Notes under the pieces: model-generated
The model's database searches: none
Seen by the model: the letters and a program-made list of their open reading frames with translations, nothing else
What the model was told of the DNA's origin: nothing
Source: Nitrospirota bacterium
GTDB taxonomy: Bacteria; Nitrospirota; UBA9217
Direction of reading: 5' to 3'
Assembly (NCBI GenBank): GCA_027456925.1
Contig: DAIDTZ010000306.1
Span: forward strand, 1 to 9,242
Length of the DNA: 9,242 nt
Made by a program: the position numbers and the translations under genes
Part shown: positions 1 through 7,012 of the stretch, in pieces
Layout: each line of letters begins with the position of its first letter
Numbering within the stretch: position 1 is the stretch's first letter

Positions 1-40
1 AACCTAACCTTCACCTGGCAAGGAGGGGTTGCATGAATTG

Positions 41-60
41 AGCGGCCGGACCGCTTCCGG
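41..60. repeat. Interleaved inverted repeats (A-B-A'-B' order)
   Basis: Four adjacent 5-nt units AGCGG, CCGGA, CCGCT, TCCGG lie side by side. Unit 1 pairs with unit 3 and unit 2 with unit 4, so the two hairpins exclude each other or form a pseudoknot. On the plus strand it is followed by ACTTTT. It sits about 80 nt past the last gene and may be a 3'-end structure. Confidence 0.35.
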
Positions 61-137
61 ACTTTTGCCGCACTCTGACGATCAGTCATCCTGCCAACTG
101 TTTCAATGCCAATGATGCGTTTTCTCATGAGCGCCGC

Positions 138-368
138 TCAACCCTTTTTGTAGAACCCTTCTTTTTTAACGGTACGCCTATGCCCCTCCGGGGGTTTCTT
201 GACAGCATCAACTCTTTTCTCCATTTCGCTTGCATGTCTCTCATGCTTTTCCATCACACTATTTTCCGCCTCGAACCAATTCTTTAATTCATTCCCGGGA
301 ACTTTGCCTCCTTTTTCATAAAGTTCGTACGCAACTTTTGCAATTTCATCATGTATGCTCTTTTTCAT
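138..368 (-). CDS. Small DUF2934-family protein
   Basis: A 76-residue, very charged protein of unknown function. Residues 9-36 contain the short DUF2934 pattern: IAKVAYELYEKGG, then a hydrophilic turn (KVPGNEL) and NWFEAE, as in the family's I..RAYELWE..G.P.G...WL.AE core. The C-terminal half is Lys/Arg/Glu-rich and probably disordered (MEKRVDAVKKPPEG onward). No membrane segment or cysteine is present. It lies 54 nt downstream of the GH13 gene with no convincing hairpin between, so co-transcription is likely. GAGAGGACGG about 8-10 nt before the ATG is a fair ribosome binding site. In many bacteria small DUF2934 genes sit next to glycogen and trehalose enzymes, which fits this position, but no molecular function is known to me. 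Confidence 0.8.
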   Translation of the reverse strand: MKKSIHDEIAKVAYELYEKGGKVPGNELKNWFEAENSVMEKHERHASEMEKRVDAVKKPPEGHRRTVKKEGFYKKG

Positions 369-422
369 TTTCGTTCCGTCCTCTCTCCGCTACTTCCCTC
401 ATGCAACTCACGGGAACAAGTT

Positions 423-2249
423 CTACTTATCCTGCGAGAAAATTACCACCGTGTACGGGCCGATGCCGATTTCACCGGAGCAGGGCAGCCCGGCTGTTCC
501 TTGTCCGTGCGCATCTACATCAGGGGTGGTATGATTGGCAAATTTCGGGTCGTACTTATATGAGTCGCTGTTAAAGCGCGTTTTCCACAGTCCGGCCCGC
601 GGAAAACCGATTGCATAATTGTCGCGGCCCTGATTCGCCATATTCACCGCCACCACGACGCTGTCCTTCGGGCCTTGTTTGTCCCAGCGATGGAAAGCGA
701 TGATCTTGGCCCCATCGTCAAAATGGTAGAGATGGATATTTTGCCCGCACAACCCCCGCGTCACACCCGATAGATTGCGCCGCAGGGCGATCAGGTCCCG
801 GTACATTCCGAGAATGCCATGCTCGTCCTTAGCCCGGGACCAGTCGATCGGGACCTTATCCTGGAACCAGCGATCTTCCAGCAACTCCTGCCCCTCAAAG
901 ATCATCGGGATACCGGGCGACGTAAGAACAAGAGCGCCGCCCAGGGTGGAGCGTTTCTTGGAAAACCAGCTGTCCACGTTTCCCGGCCAGATCTCCTCGG
1001 GCACGCGTTCCCGGCCATTGGCAACCTCGTCGTGCGACTCCGTATAAATGACCCGCTTGAAAGCGTCTGAATCGTAGCGGTGCTCGATGGCTCTGCTGAC
1101 CGCCCCCAGATCGCGGGAGGCATCATCACGGGCAATGACGGCCCGGCGAACGGAGTGAACAAATCCGGCGGCCCATTGTGCATGGAAGCCCGCGCCGCCC
1201 GCTCCCACGTCCTTGGTAACCCAGGCGTTCTTATGCATCCCTTCTGCGATGCGGATCTTGCCGGGGAACAGTTGCTGGATCTCCACATTGATCCACTGCA
1301 TCAAGCTCCAGCCGTCAGGGATGTCATTCGCCGGATTGCTGCCATTCCCATCGATGCTTTTGATATAGCTGATCATGTCCCAGCGCAGGCCGTCGGCGTG
1401 GTACTCTTCGAGCCACATCAAAGCGTTATCGCGCAGGTATTGGCGCACTTTCCCCCGGCCGTAATCCGGACGCGTCTCGCCCCATGGTGTTTGCGAGCGG
1501 CGGTCATTGTAAAAGTAAATTCCCCCTTTCGCATTTTCGCTCCAACCGTCAAATCGCCACAAGTCAAGATTGTCCGGACCAAAGTGGTTGTAAACGACGT
1601 CTACGATGACAGCGATGCCTTGCTCGTGGGCCGCTTTAACAAAGAGCTTAAAGGCATCCGGTCCGCCGTAAACGCCTTCGACGGCAAAAGGATGGTCCGG
1701 ATTGTACCCCCACGAAAAATCGCCTGAAAACTCCATAATCGGCATCACTTCGATGGCATTGATGCCCAGTTCTTTAAGGTAAGGTAATTTTTCGATGGCG
1801 CTGGCAAACGTGCCCGGATGCCCCTCTTCTTTGACGTGAAAGGTGCCGATATGCATCTCGTAAATGACGAGCTCATTCCACGAGGCCATGGTAAAGTTAT
1901 CTTTACCCCAATGAAACGCTTGCGGGTCGTAGATAATTCCGTTGCCTGCTGAGTTCGTTACTTTTCTGGCATAGGGGTCAATACGAGAGAAAGGAGGGAG
2001 CTTCCAATCGACCGGCGTGTGGATCATATATCGGTACTCATCTCCCGCTTTTGCTCCCAGCACGTCAGCCGACCAGTAGCCGTTCTGCTCGCTGACCAGA
2101 GGGTTGGAAGTTTCGTTCCATTTATTGAAGGTTCCGATCACGTAAACCTTTTCGGCGTGGGGCGCCCATACACGAAAGGATGCGCCCTTTGCATTGGGAA
2201 TGGCCCCCAGGCCCGGATGCTTGATCGCCGTGTTTGCTTTTTCTGACAT
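423..2249 (-). CDS. GH13 alpha-glucan enzyme with N-terminal CBM48 domain (branching-enzyme/trehalohydrolase-like)
   Basis: A 608-residue cytoplasmic enzyme (no signal peptide) acting on alpha-1,4-glucans. Residues about 14-100 are a CBM48/early-set domain (FRVWAPHAEKVYVIGTFNKW). The (beta/alpha)8 barrel shows all four GH13 regions: DVVYNH (217-222); GLRWD with nucleophile Asp291; RIAEG with acid/base Glu336; and ESHDEVANG with His406-Asp407. A beta-sandwich domain closes the protein (about 500-608). Region IV resembles branching enzymes (SHDE/SHDQ). DVVYNHFGP, TPWGE and NALMWLEEYHADGLR resemble malto-oligosyltrehalose trehalohydrolase (TreZ), whose region IV is normally NHDQ. The exact reaction is therefore open: 1,4-alpha-glucan branching is favoured, with trehalohydrolase or amylase as alternatives. 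AGAGGAAGG lies 5 nt before the ATG. The gene follows zwf on the same strand and precedes DUF2934 by 54 nt, within a carbon-storage context. Confidence 0.85.
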   Translation of the reverse strand: MSEKANTAIKHPGLGAIPNAKGASFRVWAPHAEKVYVIGTFNKWNETSNPLVSEQNGYWSADVLGAKAGDEYRYMIHTPVDWKLPPFSRIDPYARKVTNSAGNGIIYDPQAFHWGKDNFTMASWNELVIYEMHIGTFHVKEEGHPGTFASAIEKLPYLKELGINAIEVMPIMEFSGDFSWGYNPDHPFAVEGVYGGPDAFKLFVKAAHEQGIAVIVDVVYNHFGPDNLDLWRFDGWSENAKGGIYFYNDRRSQTPWGETRPDYGRGKVRQYLRDNALMWLEEYHADGLRWDMISYIKSIDGNGSNPANDIPDGWSLMQWINVEIQQLFPGKIRIAEGMHKNAWVTKDVGAGGAGFHAQWAAGFVHSVRRAVIARDDASRDLGAVSRAIEHRYDSDAFKRVIYTESHDEVANGRERVPEEIWPGNVDSWFSKKRSTLGGALVLTSPGIPMIFEGQELLEDRWFQDKVPIDWSRAKDEHGILGMYRDLIALRRNLSGVTRGLCGQNIHLYHFDDGAKIIAFHRWDKQGPKDSVVVAVNMANQGRDNYAIGFPRAGLWKTRFNSDSYKYDPKFANHTTPDVDAHGQGTAGLPCSGEIGIGPYTVVIFSQDK

Positions 2250-2267
2250 TTTCCCTTCCTCTTTTTA

Positions 2268-2279
2268 CCGATCGATCGG
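2268..2279. promoter_or_regulatory. Perfect 12-bp palindrome upstream of the GH13 gene
   Basis: CCGATCGATCGG is a perfect palindrome ending 18 bp before the GH13 ATG and just ahead of its ribosome binding site. It could be an operator for a dimeric regulator or a short hairpin in the leader. No second copy was noticed in the window, so evidence for a function is slight. Confidence 0.25.
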
Positions 2280-2428
2280 GCGGGCTCCTGACGGACATAT
2301 CAATCCCGCCTCCGTCTCTTTCGATCAGCCCTTCTTTTTACCAGCAGGATCTGTCAAGAATTGTTTCATGCCCTTCCAGGCTTTTACTTTCGTTTCAACA
2401 TAAAAAAGACAACCACAACAACTATGCC

Positions 2429-2446
2429 GGACGATATCATTCGTCC
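2429..2446 (-). terminator. Hairpin just after the zwf stop, weak candidate terminator
   Basis: GGACGA and TCGTCC pair over 6 bp around a 6-nt loop, starting 2 nt past the TAA of zwf. A run of six U residues on the minus strand (2402-2407) comes about 20 nt later instead of directly after the stem, so intrinsic termination is doubtful. It may still set the 3' end of the zwf transcript. Confidence 0.35.
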
Positions 2447-2448
2447 CC

Positions 2449-3831
2449 TTACTCAGGCTTTGGGTTATGCCAGCCGCCGTCCGTTGCGATGAGCGCATCA
2501 GCCTCTTTCGGCCCCCAGGTGCCGCGTTTGTAGTGGTGGGCCCGGTGGGAGATATGAAGGACCGGGTCGACCACTGCCCAGGCCGCCTCAACCGCGTCCT
2601 CGCGGGTAAAGAGCGCCCCGTCGCCGGCCATGGCGTCTCCGAGAAGCCGTTCGTAGGGCGCTTCCTCTTCCGGCTGCTCTTCAAGCAGGTAGAGCTCTCG
2701 CTGATCGCCGATGAACTCCTTCCCTGCGCGCTTGACCCGGGCGGCGAGGGCGATGGCGGAGTTGGGGGAGAGACGAAAACGCAGATAATTAGTCCGCCCG
2801 GTCGCGGGCAGAGAGTCGGTGAACAGCCTCTGCGGCGGCGGCTTCAGTTCCACCAGTACCTCTGCCGCAGTTTCAGCCAGAAACTTGCCGGAGCGCAGGT
2901 ACCACGGCACCCCCTCCCAGCGCCACGAGTCGATGAAAAGCCTCACTGCGCAAAAAGTCTCGACATCGGAGCGCTTCGCCACGCCCGGCTCGTTTCGATA
3001 GCCGGCGTACTGGCCGTGCACCAGGTCTTCCGGCTTCAGAGGGCGCATGGCCTGGAAGACCTTGCTTTTCTCGCTTTGCAGGGCTCCATAGTCTCGATAG
3101 GCCGGCGGTTCCATCGCAAGAAGCGCGACGATCTGGAAAAGGTGGTTCTCGATGACGTCGCGCAGACAGCCGCAGGTTTCGTAAAACGCGCCGCGACCCT
3201 CCACGCCGAAATCCTCGGACAACGTGATCTGGACGCTGGCCACGCTGTTGCGGTTCCAGATCGGCTCCAGGAACGAATTGGCGAAGCGGAAATAGAGGAT
3301 ATTCATAATCGCCTCCTTCCCGAGGAAGTGATCTATCCGGAAGATCGACGACTCCGGAAATACCGAGGCGAGGGTTTTGTTCAACTCCCGGGCCGAAGCG
3401 AGGTCGCGCCCGAACGGCTTCTCGACAACGACGCGGGCGTTTTGCGCGCACCGCGACTTGGCGAGTCCTTCGACCACGGTGGCGAACATGCTCGGCGGGA
3501 TCGCCAGGTAGTGCAGGGGCCGCCTGGTATTTCTGAGCGCCTTGCGCAGCATTTCATAGGTCGCATCGTCATGGTAATCGCCGTCAATGTACTGCAACAG
3601 CGAGCAAAGCTTCGCAAAGGCCTTTGCATTCACCCCGCCGTGCTTCCTGAGGCTGTCCCTGGCGTGCTCTTTGAATTTTTTAAAATCCCAGCCTGACTTC
3701 GCCACACCGATAACGGGAACGTCGAGACGGCCGTGCCGGATCATCGCCTGGAGCGCGGGAAAGATCTGTTTATACGCAAGGTCGCCGGTTGCGCCGAAGA
3801 AAACAAAGGCATCCGAATCAAGAGCTGCCAT
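2449..3831 (-). CDS. zwf: Glucose-6-phosphate 1-dehydrogenase
   Basis: A 460-residue cytoplasmic enzyme oxidising glucose-6-phosphate to 6-phosphogluconolactone with NAD(P)+, the first step of the oxidative pentose phosphate and Entner-Doudoroff routes. The Rossmann motif is FFGATGDLAYKQIFPAL (GATGDL at 13-18). EKPFG is at 137-141. The substrate-site signature RIDHFLGKE is at 165-173, and the catalytic-base His is His230 in DVIENHLFQIVALLAMEPP. The C-terminal part has WEGVPWYLRSGK and NYLRFRLSP, standard for the family. It is slightly shorter than the roughly 490-residue E. coli type and belongs with the compact bacterial forms starting near SDAFVFFGATGDLA. At the usual cofactor-phosphate Arg (GTAR/GVGR in relatives) it has Lys45 (IGVAKSGW), so coenzyme preference is uncertain. 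The start is set by a perfect Shine-Dalgarno. It precedes the GH13 gene by 199 nt. No 6-phosphogluconolactonase or 6-phosphogluconate dehydrogenase is in the window. Confidence 0.96.
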   Translation of the reverse strand: MAALDSDAFVFFGATGDLAYKQIFPALQAMIRHGRLDVPVIGVAKSGWDFKKFKEHARDSLRKHGGVNAKAFAKLCSLLQYIDGDYHDDATYEMLRKALRNTRRPLHYLAIPPSMFATVVEGLAKSRCAQNARVVVEKPFGRDLASARELNKTLASVFPESSIFRIDHFLGKEAIMNILYFRFANSFLEPIWNRNSVASVQITLSEDFGVEGRGAFYETCGCLRDVIENHLFQIVALLAMEPPAYRDYGALQSEKSKVFQAMRPLKPEDLVHGQYAGYRNEPGVAKRSDVETFCAVRLFIDSWRWEGVPWYLRSGKFLAETAAEVLVELKPPPQRLFTDSLPATGRTNYLRFRLSPNSAIALAARVKRAGKEFIGDQRELYLLEEQPEEEAPYERLLGDAMAGDGALFTREDAVEAAWAVVDPVLHISHRAHHYKRGTWGPKEADALIATDGGWHNPKPE

Positions 3832-3837
3832 TTTCAA

Positions 3838-3843
3838 CCTCCT
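3838..3843 (-). promoter_or_regulatory. Ribosome binding site that fixes the zwf start
   Basis: The minus strand reads CACGAGGAGGTTGAAAATG: a perfect AGGAGG 6 nt before the ATG at 3831. This decides for the 460-residue protein over a longer reading frame beginning at 4029, whose first 66 codons would encode a basic sequence foreign to the family. Confidence 0.88.
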
Positions 3844-3878
3844 CGTGTGACGAAATTTTTGGTCTTGACCCGTCAGTA

Positions 3879-3893
3879 AACAGGCTCCCTGTT
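3879..3893 (-). other. Hairpin 47 nt upstream of the zwf start
   Basis: AACAGG and CCTGTT pair over 6 bp around a 3-nt loop (CTC on the plus strand). The minus strand has only TTTACTG afterwards, too few U residues for a firm intrinsic terminator. It sits between the branched structure and the zwf ribosome binding site and could be part of the same leader. Confidence 0.35.
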
Positions 3894-3904
3894 CATTGGC
3901 TCTT

Positions 3905-3967
3905 CGTTTCCGGTTTAGGTCCTTCAAAGGCATAGAGAGCATTGCTATCAATAGCCAAACCGAAACG
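3905..3967 (-). other. Branched inverted-repeat structure in the leader upstream of zwf
   Basis: In the 194-nt gap between the cytochrome operon and zwf, CGTTTCCGGTTT (3905-3916) can pair with AAACCGAAACG (3957-3967) over 11 bp with one bulged base. Between these arms lie two further small inverted repeats, CCTTCAAAGG (3921-3930) and GCTATCAATAGC (3944-3955), so the RNA could fold into a multi-branched element. I recognise no known riboswitch. It could be a structured 5' leader, an attenuator or a small RNA; chance is not excluded. Confidence 0.4.
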
Positions 3968-4025
3968 CGACCAGCCGATCCACAGGGGAAAAAGCGTTTC
4001 CGCCGCCATCGCGACGCCTCATTCT

Positions 4026-5648
4026 TCACGGTCGCGAGGAAGCGCTTTCCACCCCCAAGCGGGAGCCGGGGGATGCCAAGGCGCGGGATTGCCTTCTTTT
4101 CTCATTTACTATCTTCACCAAGCCCCATCTGACCTCTTCCGGCAGGCTTTCGAAGGCCGGCATCATGGTGCCGGGATAGCTGTTTGAGATTACCTCAAAG
4201 GCCCTCTTGGGAGAGAGACTGTAAACCGTAAAATCGGGAGGCCGGGGCTTAAAGCCCTGCGAAAGTTTTGAACCTTTTCCATCCATCCCGTGACACCCTG
4301 CGCAGGCCTGGCCGTAAGTACTGTTTGCCTGTTCCATCGCAGGTTTTGAAACGCTCACCAAAACCGCCTCGGGCGGGCTTAAAACATGGTACGTCCTGTC
4401 CATGTAATCCATCAATGAATCGAGCTTGTCCTTGTCAAAAAAGATGAAATAAGGCATGGCGGAACCATGGACGCCATACTTCAAAATATCATAGAGCTGC
4501 CCCCGGGTCGTTCTGATGGCTGCTATGTCTTCCGGAGGGATGGAAAGTCCCTTTGCCTCCACACCCTTTCCGTCCCCCTTTGCCCCATGGCAGAAGGCGC
4601 AACTTTTGGCGTATATTATTTCGCCACTGTCATAGACCACCTTCAGAGACGCCCCGTATGCATCCAGCGTCTGTCGTTCAAAAGGCTTGAGTTCATTCTC
4701 GTAGGCTGTGGCGTTTGCTTCAAGCCGTTTCTGGAGGGGAAGAAGGGTCCTGTCCTGAAGGAACTGTCTTGCTAAGAGCATTGAAACGAGCACGAGCATT
4801 AAGACCGGCAATACCATTTTGCTATTCAGTGGAAGGCCTTTGCGGGCAGCGGAAAAGACGAACCATAAGCTGATCGAAGCGGCCGCGATACCGGCAAAGA
4901 GAGAAGTAATGATAACATAACCGGGTCTCGCCGGAAGCGTTCCATAGAGCAGTATCCCGAGGATAAGCTGGAGCAAGATCCCGGCAACGAACCATTTTTG
5001 AAGGGACTTCCTTTCCGTGTCGTCCTCTGCGGTAAAAAAGTAATGGAATCCTGCGCCGAATACAACGGCAGCGCCCAGGACATGCAGATATCTGAGCAAC
5101 CAGAGGACGGCTAATGCGCCCGTTAACCGGTGGCCGCCGCTCATTATTGCCTGCCATTTGTCAGGATTTTCAAACGCGGTCAGAATGGCGGCAAAGATCC
5201 CGGGCACAGCGAGGAGAAAGGCAAGGGCGATAACGCCTAAGGCCAAATGGATATGTCTATGCGCATATATCTTGTGCCCGAAGGCATCAAAGGACAGGAA
5301 GGCAATTATCAAAAACACGACAAGCAACAACCAGTACGGGGCAAAGAGATTCACCGCGGTAAAGAACGGGATTGTGGAGCCTACCTGAATGAGGAGCAGG
5401 GGCGCGACCCCCAGGACCACTGCCAGGCTTTTGTGCGCCATGAAGGTTTTAAGCATCCTTTTACCGAACCTTGGCTCCTTTGCCCTGCCGCCGTACCATG
5501 AATCAATAAAATAGGCGAGGGCGAGGATGGCCGTCCCCAGGGTCAGAAGGACAAAGAGCAGGTGAAGCGTAAACGATGTGAAAAGGAGCCCGCGCAACAG
5601 GGCCTCCGGGATGGGTTTGCTTATCAGGAGATCAGACAGGTTATTCAT
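4026..5648 (-). CDS. CydA-like membrane protein with C-terminal diheme cytochrome c region (bd-like oxidase paralog 2)
   Basis: A 540-residue protein with about eight membrane helices in residues 21-294, then two cytochrome c domains: CAFCH at 350-354 with Met398 (SAMPYF), and CAGCH at 449-453 with Met495/496 (GTMMPAF). The first helix, FTLHLLFVLLTLGTA with His29, matches the CydA heme b595 segment closely. RYLHVLGAAVVFGAGFHYF places His189 at the E. coli His186 (heme b558) position. The helix-3 glutamates of CydA (99 and 107) are hydrophobic here (LLLVVFLIIAFLSFD). No Q-loop is evident. The gene overlaps its neighbour by 8 nt (ATGAATAA) and has the purine-rich GGGAGGGGGG 4 nt before its ATG, so co-translation is likely. 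It complements paralog 1, which keeps the Glu but lacks this His; the two plausibly form one heteromeric complex. The last 25 residues are a basic, Ser/Ala-rich tail. The bd-superfamily membership is by-eye alignment; a non-oxygen role is possible. Confidence 0.8.
   Translation of the reverse strand: MNNLSDLLISKPIPEALLRGLLFTSFTLHLLFVLLTLGTAILALAYFIDSWYGGRAKEPRFGKRMLKTFMAHKSLAVVLGVAPLLLIQVGSTIPFFTAVNLFAPYWLLLVVFLIIAFLSFDAFGHKIYAHRHIHLALGVIALAFLLAVPGIFAAILTAFENPDKWQAIMSGGHRLTGALAVLWLLRYLHVLGAAVVFGAGFHYFFTAEDDTERKSLQKWFVAGILLQLILGILLYGTLPARPGYVIITSLFAGIAAASISLWFVFSAARKGLPLNSKMVLPVLMLVLVSMLLARQFLQDRTLLPLQKRLEANATAYENELKPFERQTLDAYGASLKVVYDSGEIIYAKSCAFCHGAKGDGKGVEAKGLSIPPEDIAAIRTTRGQLYDILKYGVHGSAMPYFIFFDKDKLDSLMDYMDRTYHVLSPPEAVLVSVSKPAMEQANSTYGQACAGCHGMDGKGSKLSQGFKPRPPDFTVYSLSPKRAFEVISNSYPGTMMPAFESLPEEVRWGLVKIVNEKRRQSRALASPGSRLGVESASSRP
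5641..5648 (-). other. 8-nt gene overlap (ATGAATAA), translational coupling
   Basis: The ATG of the 540-residue protein (5646-5648) lies inside the end of the upstream gene, whose TAA is at 5641-5643. The overlap suggests the two CydA-like subunits are made in a coupled, near-equal ratio, as expected for partners in one complex. Confidence 0.9.
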
Positions 5649-7008
5649 GATTCCCCCCTCCCTTTGCCGGGACCAACCGGGACGGGTCCTGTAATTTGAT
5701 CGTTCCTTGCGCTATTCCATACAGATATCCGGCCAGCGTCCTTCGCTCGGCTTCCGTCCCGGAAAAAGGCGGCATGAAAGGGACCATTTCATGGGTATAT
5801 CCGATGATCACGAAGATGCCGTCCTCTGTCCTGCCGTCCACCTTTTTTACAATGTCGTTTATTCCGCCGATGGTGTGGCAAGCAGAACAGTTCCGGGCGA
5901 AGAGATATGCGCCCTGGACCATGGCCTCCTGATTATCAGGCCCATGGTTGAACCAGAAGTCATTCTTCAGCGTCCCTTCCTTGCTGAAGAATGGGGTCTC
6001 GTTGAGCAATACCTGGTTGGCATACATATATCCCGGCATGAGATAGGGGCCTCGTATAAATTCCCTTACGCGTTCGAACTCGCTGACAAGACCCATGGAT
6101 ACCAAAAGCGCGGGGATAATCAGGAGCTTCGTAAGAACGGCGGGGCCCTTCATCGAGACCAGGGAGAACAGGAGCAGCAAAACGGCGCCTGCGCCGTTTG
6201 CGTACCAAAAGAGTTCCGGCTGCTGAGAAAATCTGGAGGTCAGAACGGAAAATACGGCATAGGTTTTAAATGTTGAAGGGACGACACTGAAATACCACCA
6301 GGTGAATAGAACCGTTGCAGAGAATGAAACCAGGGCCGCCTTTCCGAAAAATCGGAGGGCCTCCTTGCGGAAATCCTTTTCCCTGCGGGTGAAGAGGAGG
6401 AATGCCGCAGAGAATAGGGCGCCGAGCGAGAAGGCAAGGCCTATCCTCAACAGCAATTGGGGAAGAAAGCTCGGGTTGAAAAATGCCGACCAGAAACTTT
6501 TATTCCAGGGCCAGCCGTCAGGAGTAAGCATGAATCCAAGTATGCCGGTAATCAAAAAGGCGGAAGCAAGGGCAAAAACAACATAGCTTGCGCCAAGATA
6601 AATATGCCGCCGCTTCCTCTCGGCGGTCCATTTATCCCAGGTAAAGTAGTAGAGGAGAATAATAATCAACTCACCGGTGAATACTATCCATTCAAGAAAC
6701 CATGGCCAGAAAAAGACACGGAGCATAGAGCCTATGCCAAGCGGCGCAAGGGCGCTGGTAATAAGCCATATGCCGGCGCCCGTTACCGCTCCGACGCTTG
6801 TGGTGATTATAATGGTGAATTTCAGAAATTCCTTTGCAAAATTTTCCCAGTCCTGGGAAGACTTTTTAAATCCCAGGTATTCACTTATGACGATGAGCGT
6901 TATTGCGCCGATAGCCAGTCCATGGCTGATAATCACATGGAGAACGGCATCCAAAGCTATTATCATGCCGTTGCCTAAATACGGTACCTGGAAAATGGGA
7001 AACTGCAT
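5641..7008 (-). CDS. CydA-like membrane protein with C-terminal monoheme cytochrome c domain (bd-like oxidase paralog 1)
   Basis: A 455-residue integral membrane protein with about eight helices (near 16-43, 62-90, 97-122, 136-160, 178-206, 222-242, 268-286, 290-308). A periplasmic cytochrome c domain follows, with CSACH at 374-378 and likely ligand Met412 in FMPPFSG. The membrane part aligns by eye with CydA of cytochrome bd: His24/His29 in helix 1 (heme b595 ligand region), G..TG in helix 2, Glu113 twelve residues before the helix-3 end WD as in E. coli Glu107, His135 before helix 4, and IRGPY (318-322) where CydA has GRQPW. No His stands at the E. coli His186 (heme b558) position; the local sequence is LLLRIGLAF. 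The long quinol-binding Q-loop is absent. Eight helices put both termini on the same side, consistent with a periplasmic heme c. Start: AGGAGG 4 nt upstream, overlapping the preceding stop. Likely a subunit of a cytochrome c-dependent oxygen reductase; function unproven. Confidence 0.8.
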   Translation of the reverse strand: MQFPIFQVPYLGNGMIIALDAVLHVIISHGLAIGAITLIVISEYLGFKKSSQDWENFAKEFLKFTIIITTSVGAVTGAGIWLITSALAPLGIGSMLRVFFWPWFLEWIVFTGELIIILLYYFTWDKWTAERKRRHIYLGASYVVFALASAFLITGILGFMLTPDGWPWNKSFWSAFFNPSFLPQLLLRIGLAFSLGALFSAAFLLFTRREKDFRKEALRFFGKAALVSFSATVLFTWWYFSVVPSTFKTYAVFSVLTSRFSQQPELFWYANGAGAVLLLLFSLVSMKGPAVLTKLLIIPALLVSMGLVSEFERVREFIRGPYLMPGYMYANQVLLNETPFFSKEGTLKNDFWFNHGPDNQEAMVQGAYLFARNCSACHTIGGINDIVKKVDGRTEDGIFVIIGYTHEMVPFMPPFSGTEAERRTLAGYLYGIAQGTIKLQDPSRLVPAKGGGNHE

Positions 7009-7012
7009 AAAT

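Noticed and set aside
1080..1727. 215-codon plus-strand frame opposite the GH13 gene
   Set aside because: It lies antisense to the catalytic barrel coding sequence, with all four GH13 motifs on the other strand and no domain of its own.
2352..2357. TTGACA on the minus strand upstream of GH13, possible -35 box
   Set aside because: At 16-18 nt spacing the sequence is GC-rich (GAAGGG region), with nothing like a -10 box.
2250..2448. Possible small gene in the zwf-GH13 gap
   Set aside because: The gap holds a hairpin, a U-run and a palindrome but no frame with both a good start signal and meaningful length.
2325..2684. 119-codon minus-strand frame overlapping the 3' end of zwf and running into the gap
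   Set aside because: Most of it is an out-of-frame reading of zwf. The end in the gap (MKQFLTDPAGKKKG) looks protein-like but is only 14 codons with a poorly spaced ribosome binding site.
2467..3696. 409-codon open frame on the plus strand opposite zwf
   Set aside because: It is fully antisense to a clear zwf gene, its translation is Arg/Gly/His-rich without recognisable domains, and long antisense frames are expected opposite GC-rich genes.
3832..4029. N-terminal extension of zwf giving a 526-residue protein
   Set aside because: The 66 extra residues are basic and unlike any G6PDH N-terminus, the segment contains inverted repeats, and a perfect AGGAGG precedes the internal ATG at 3831.
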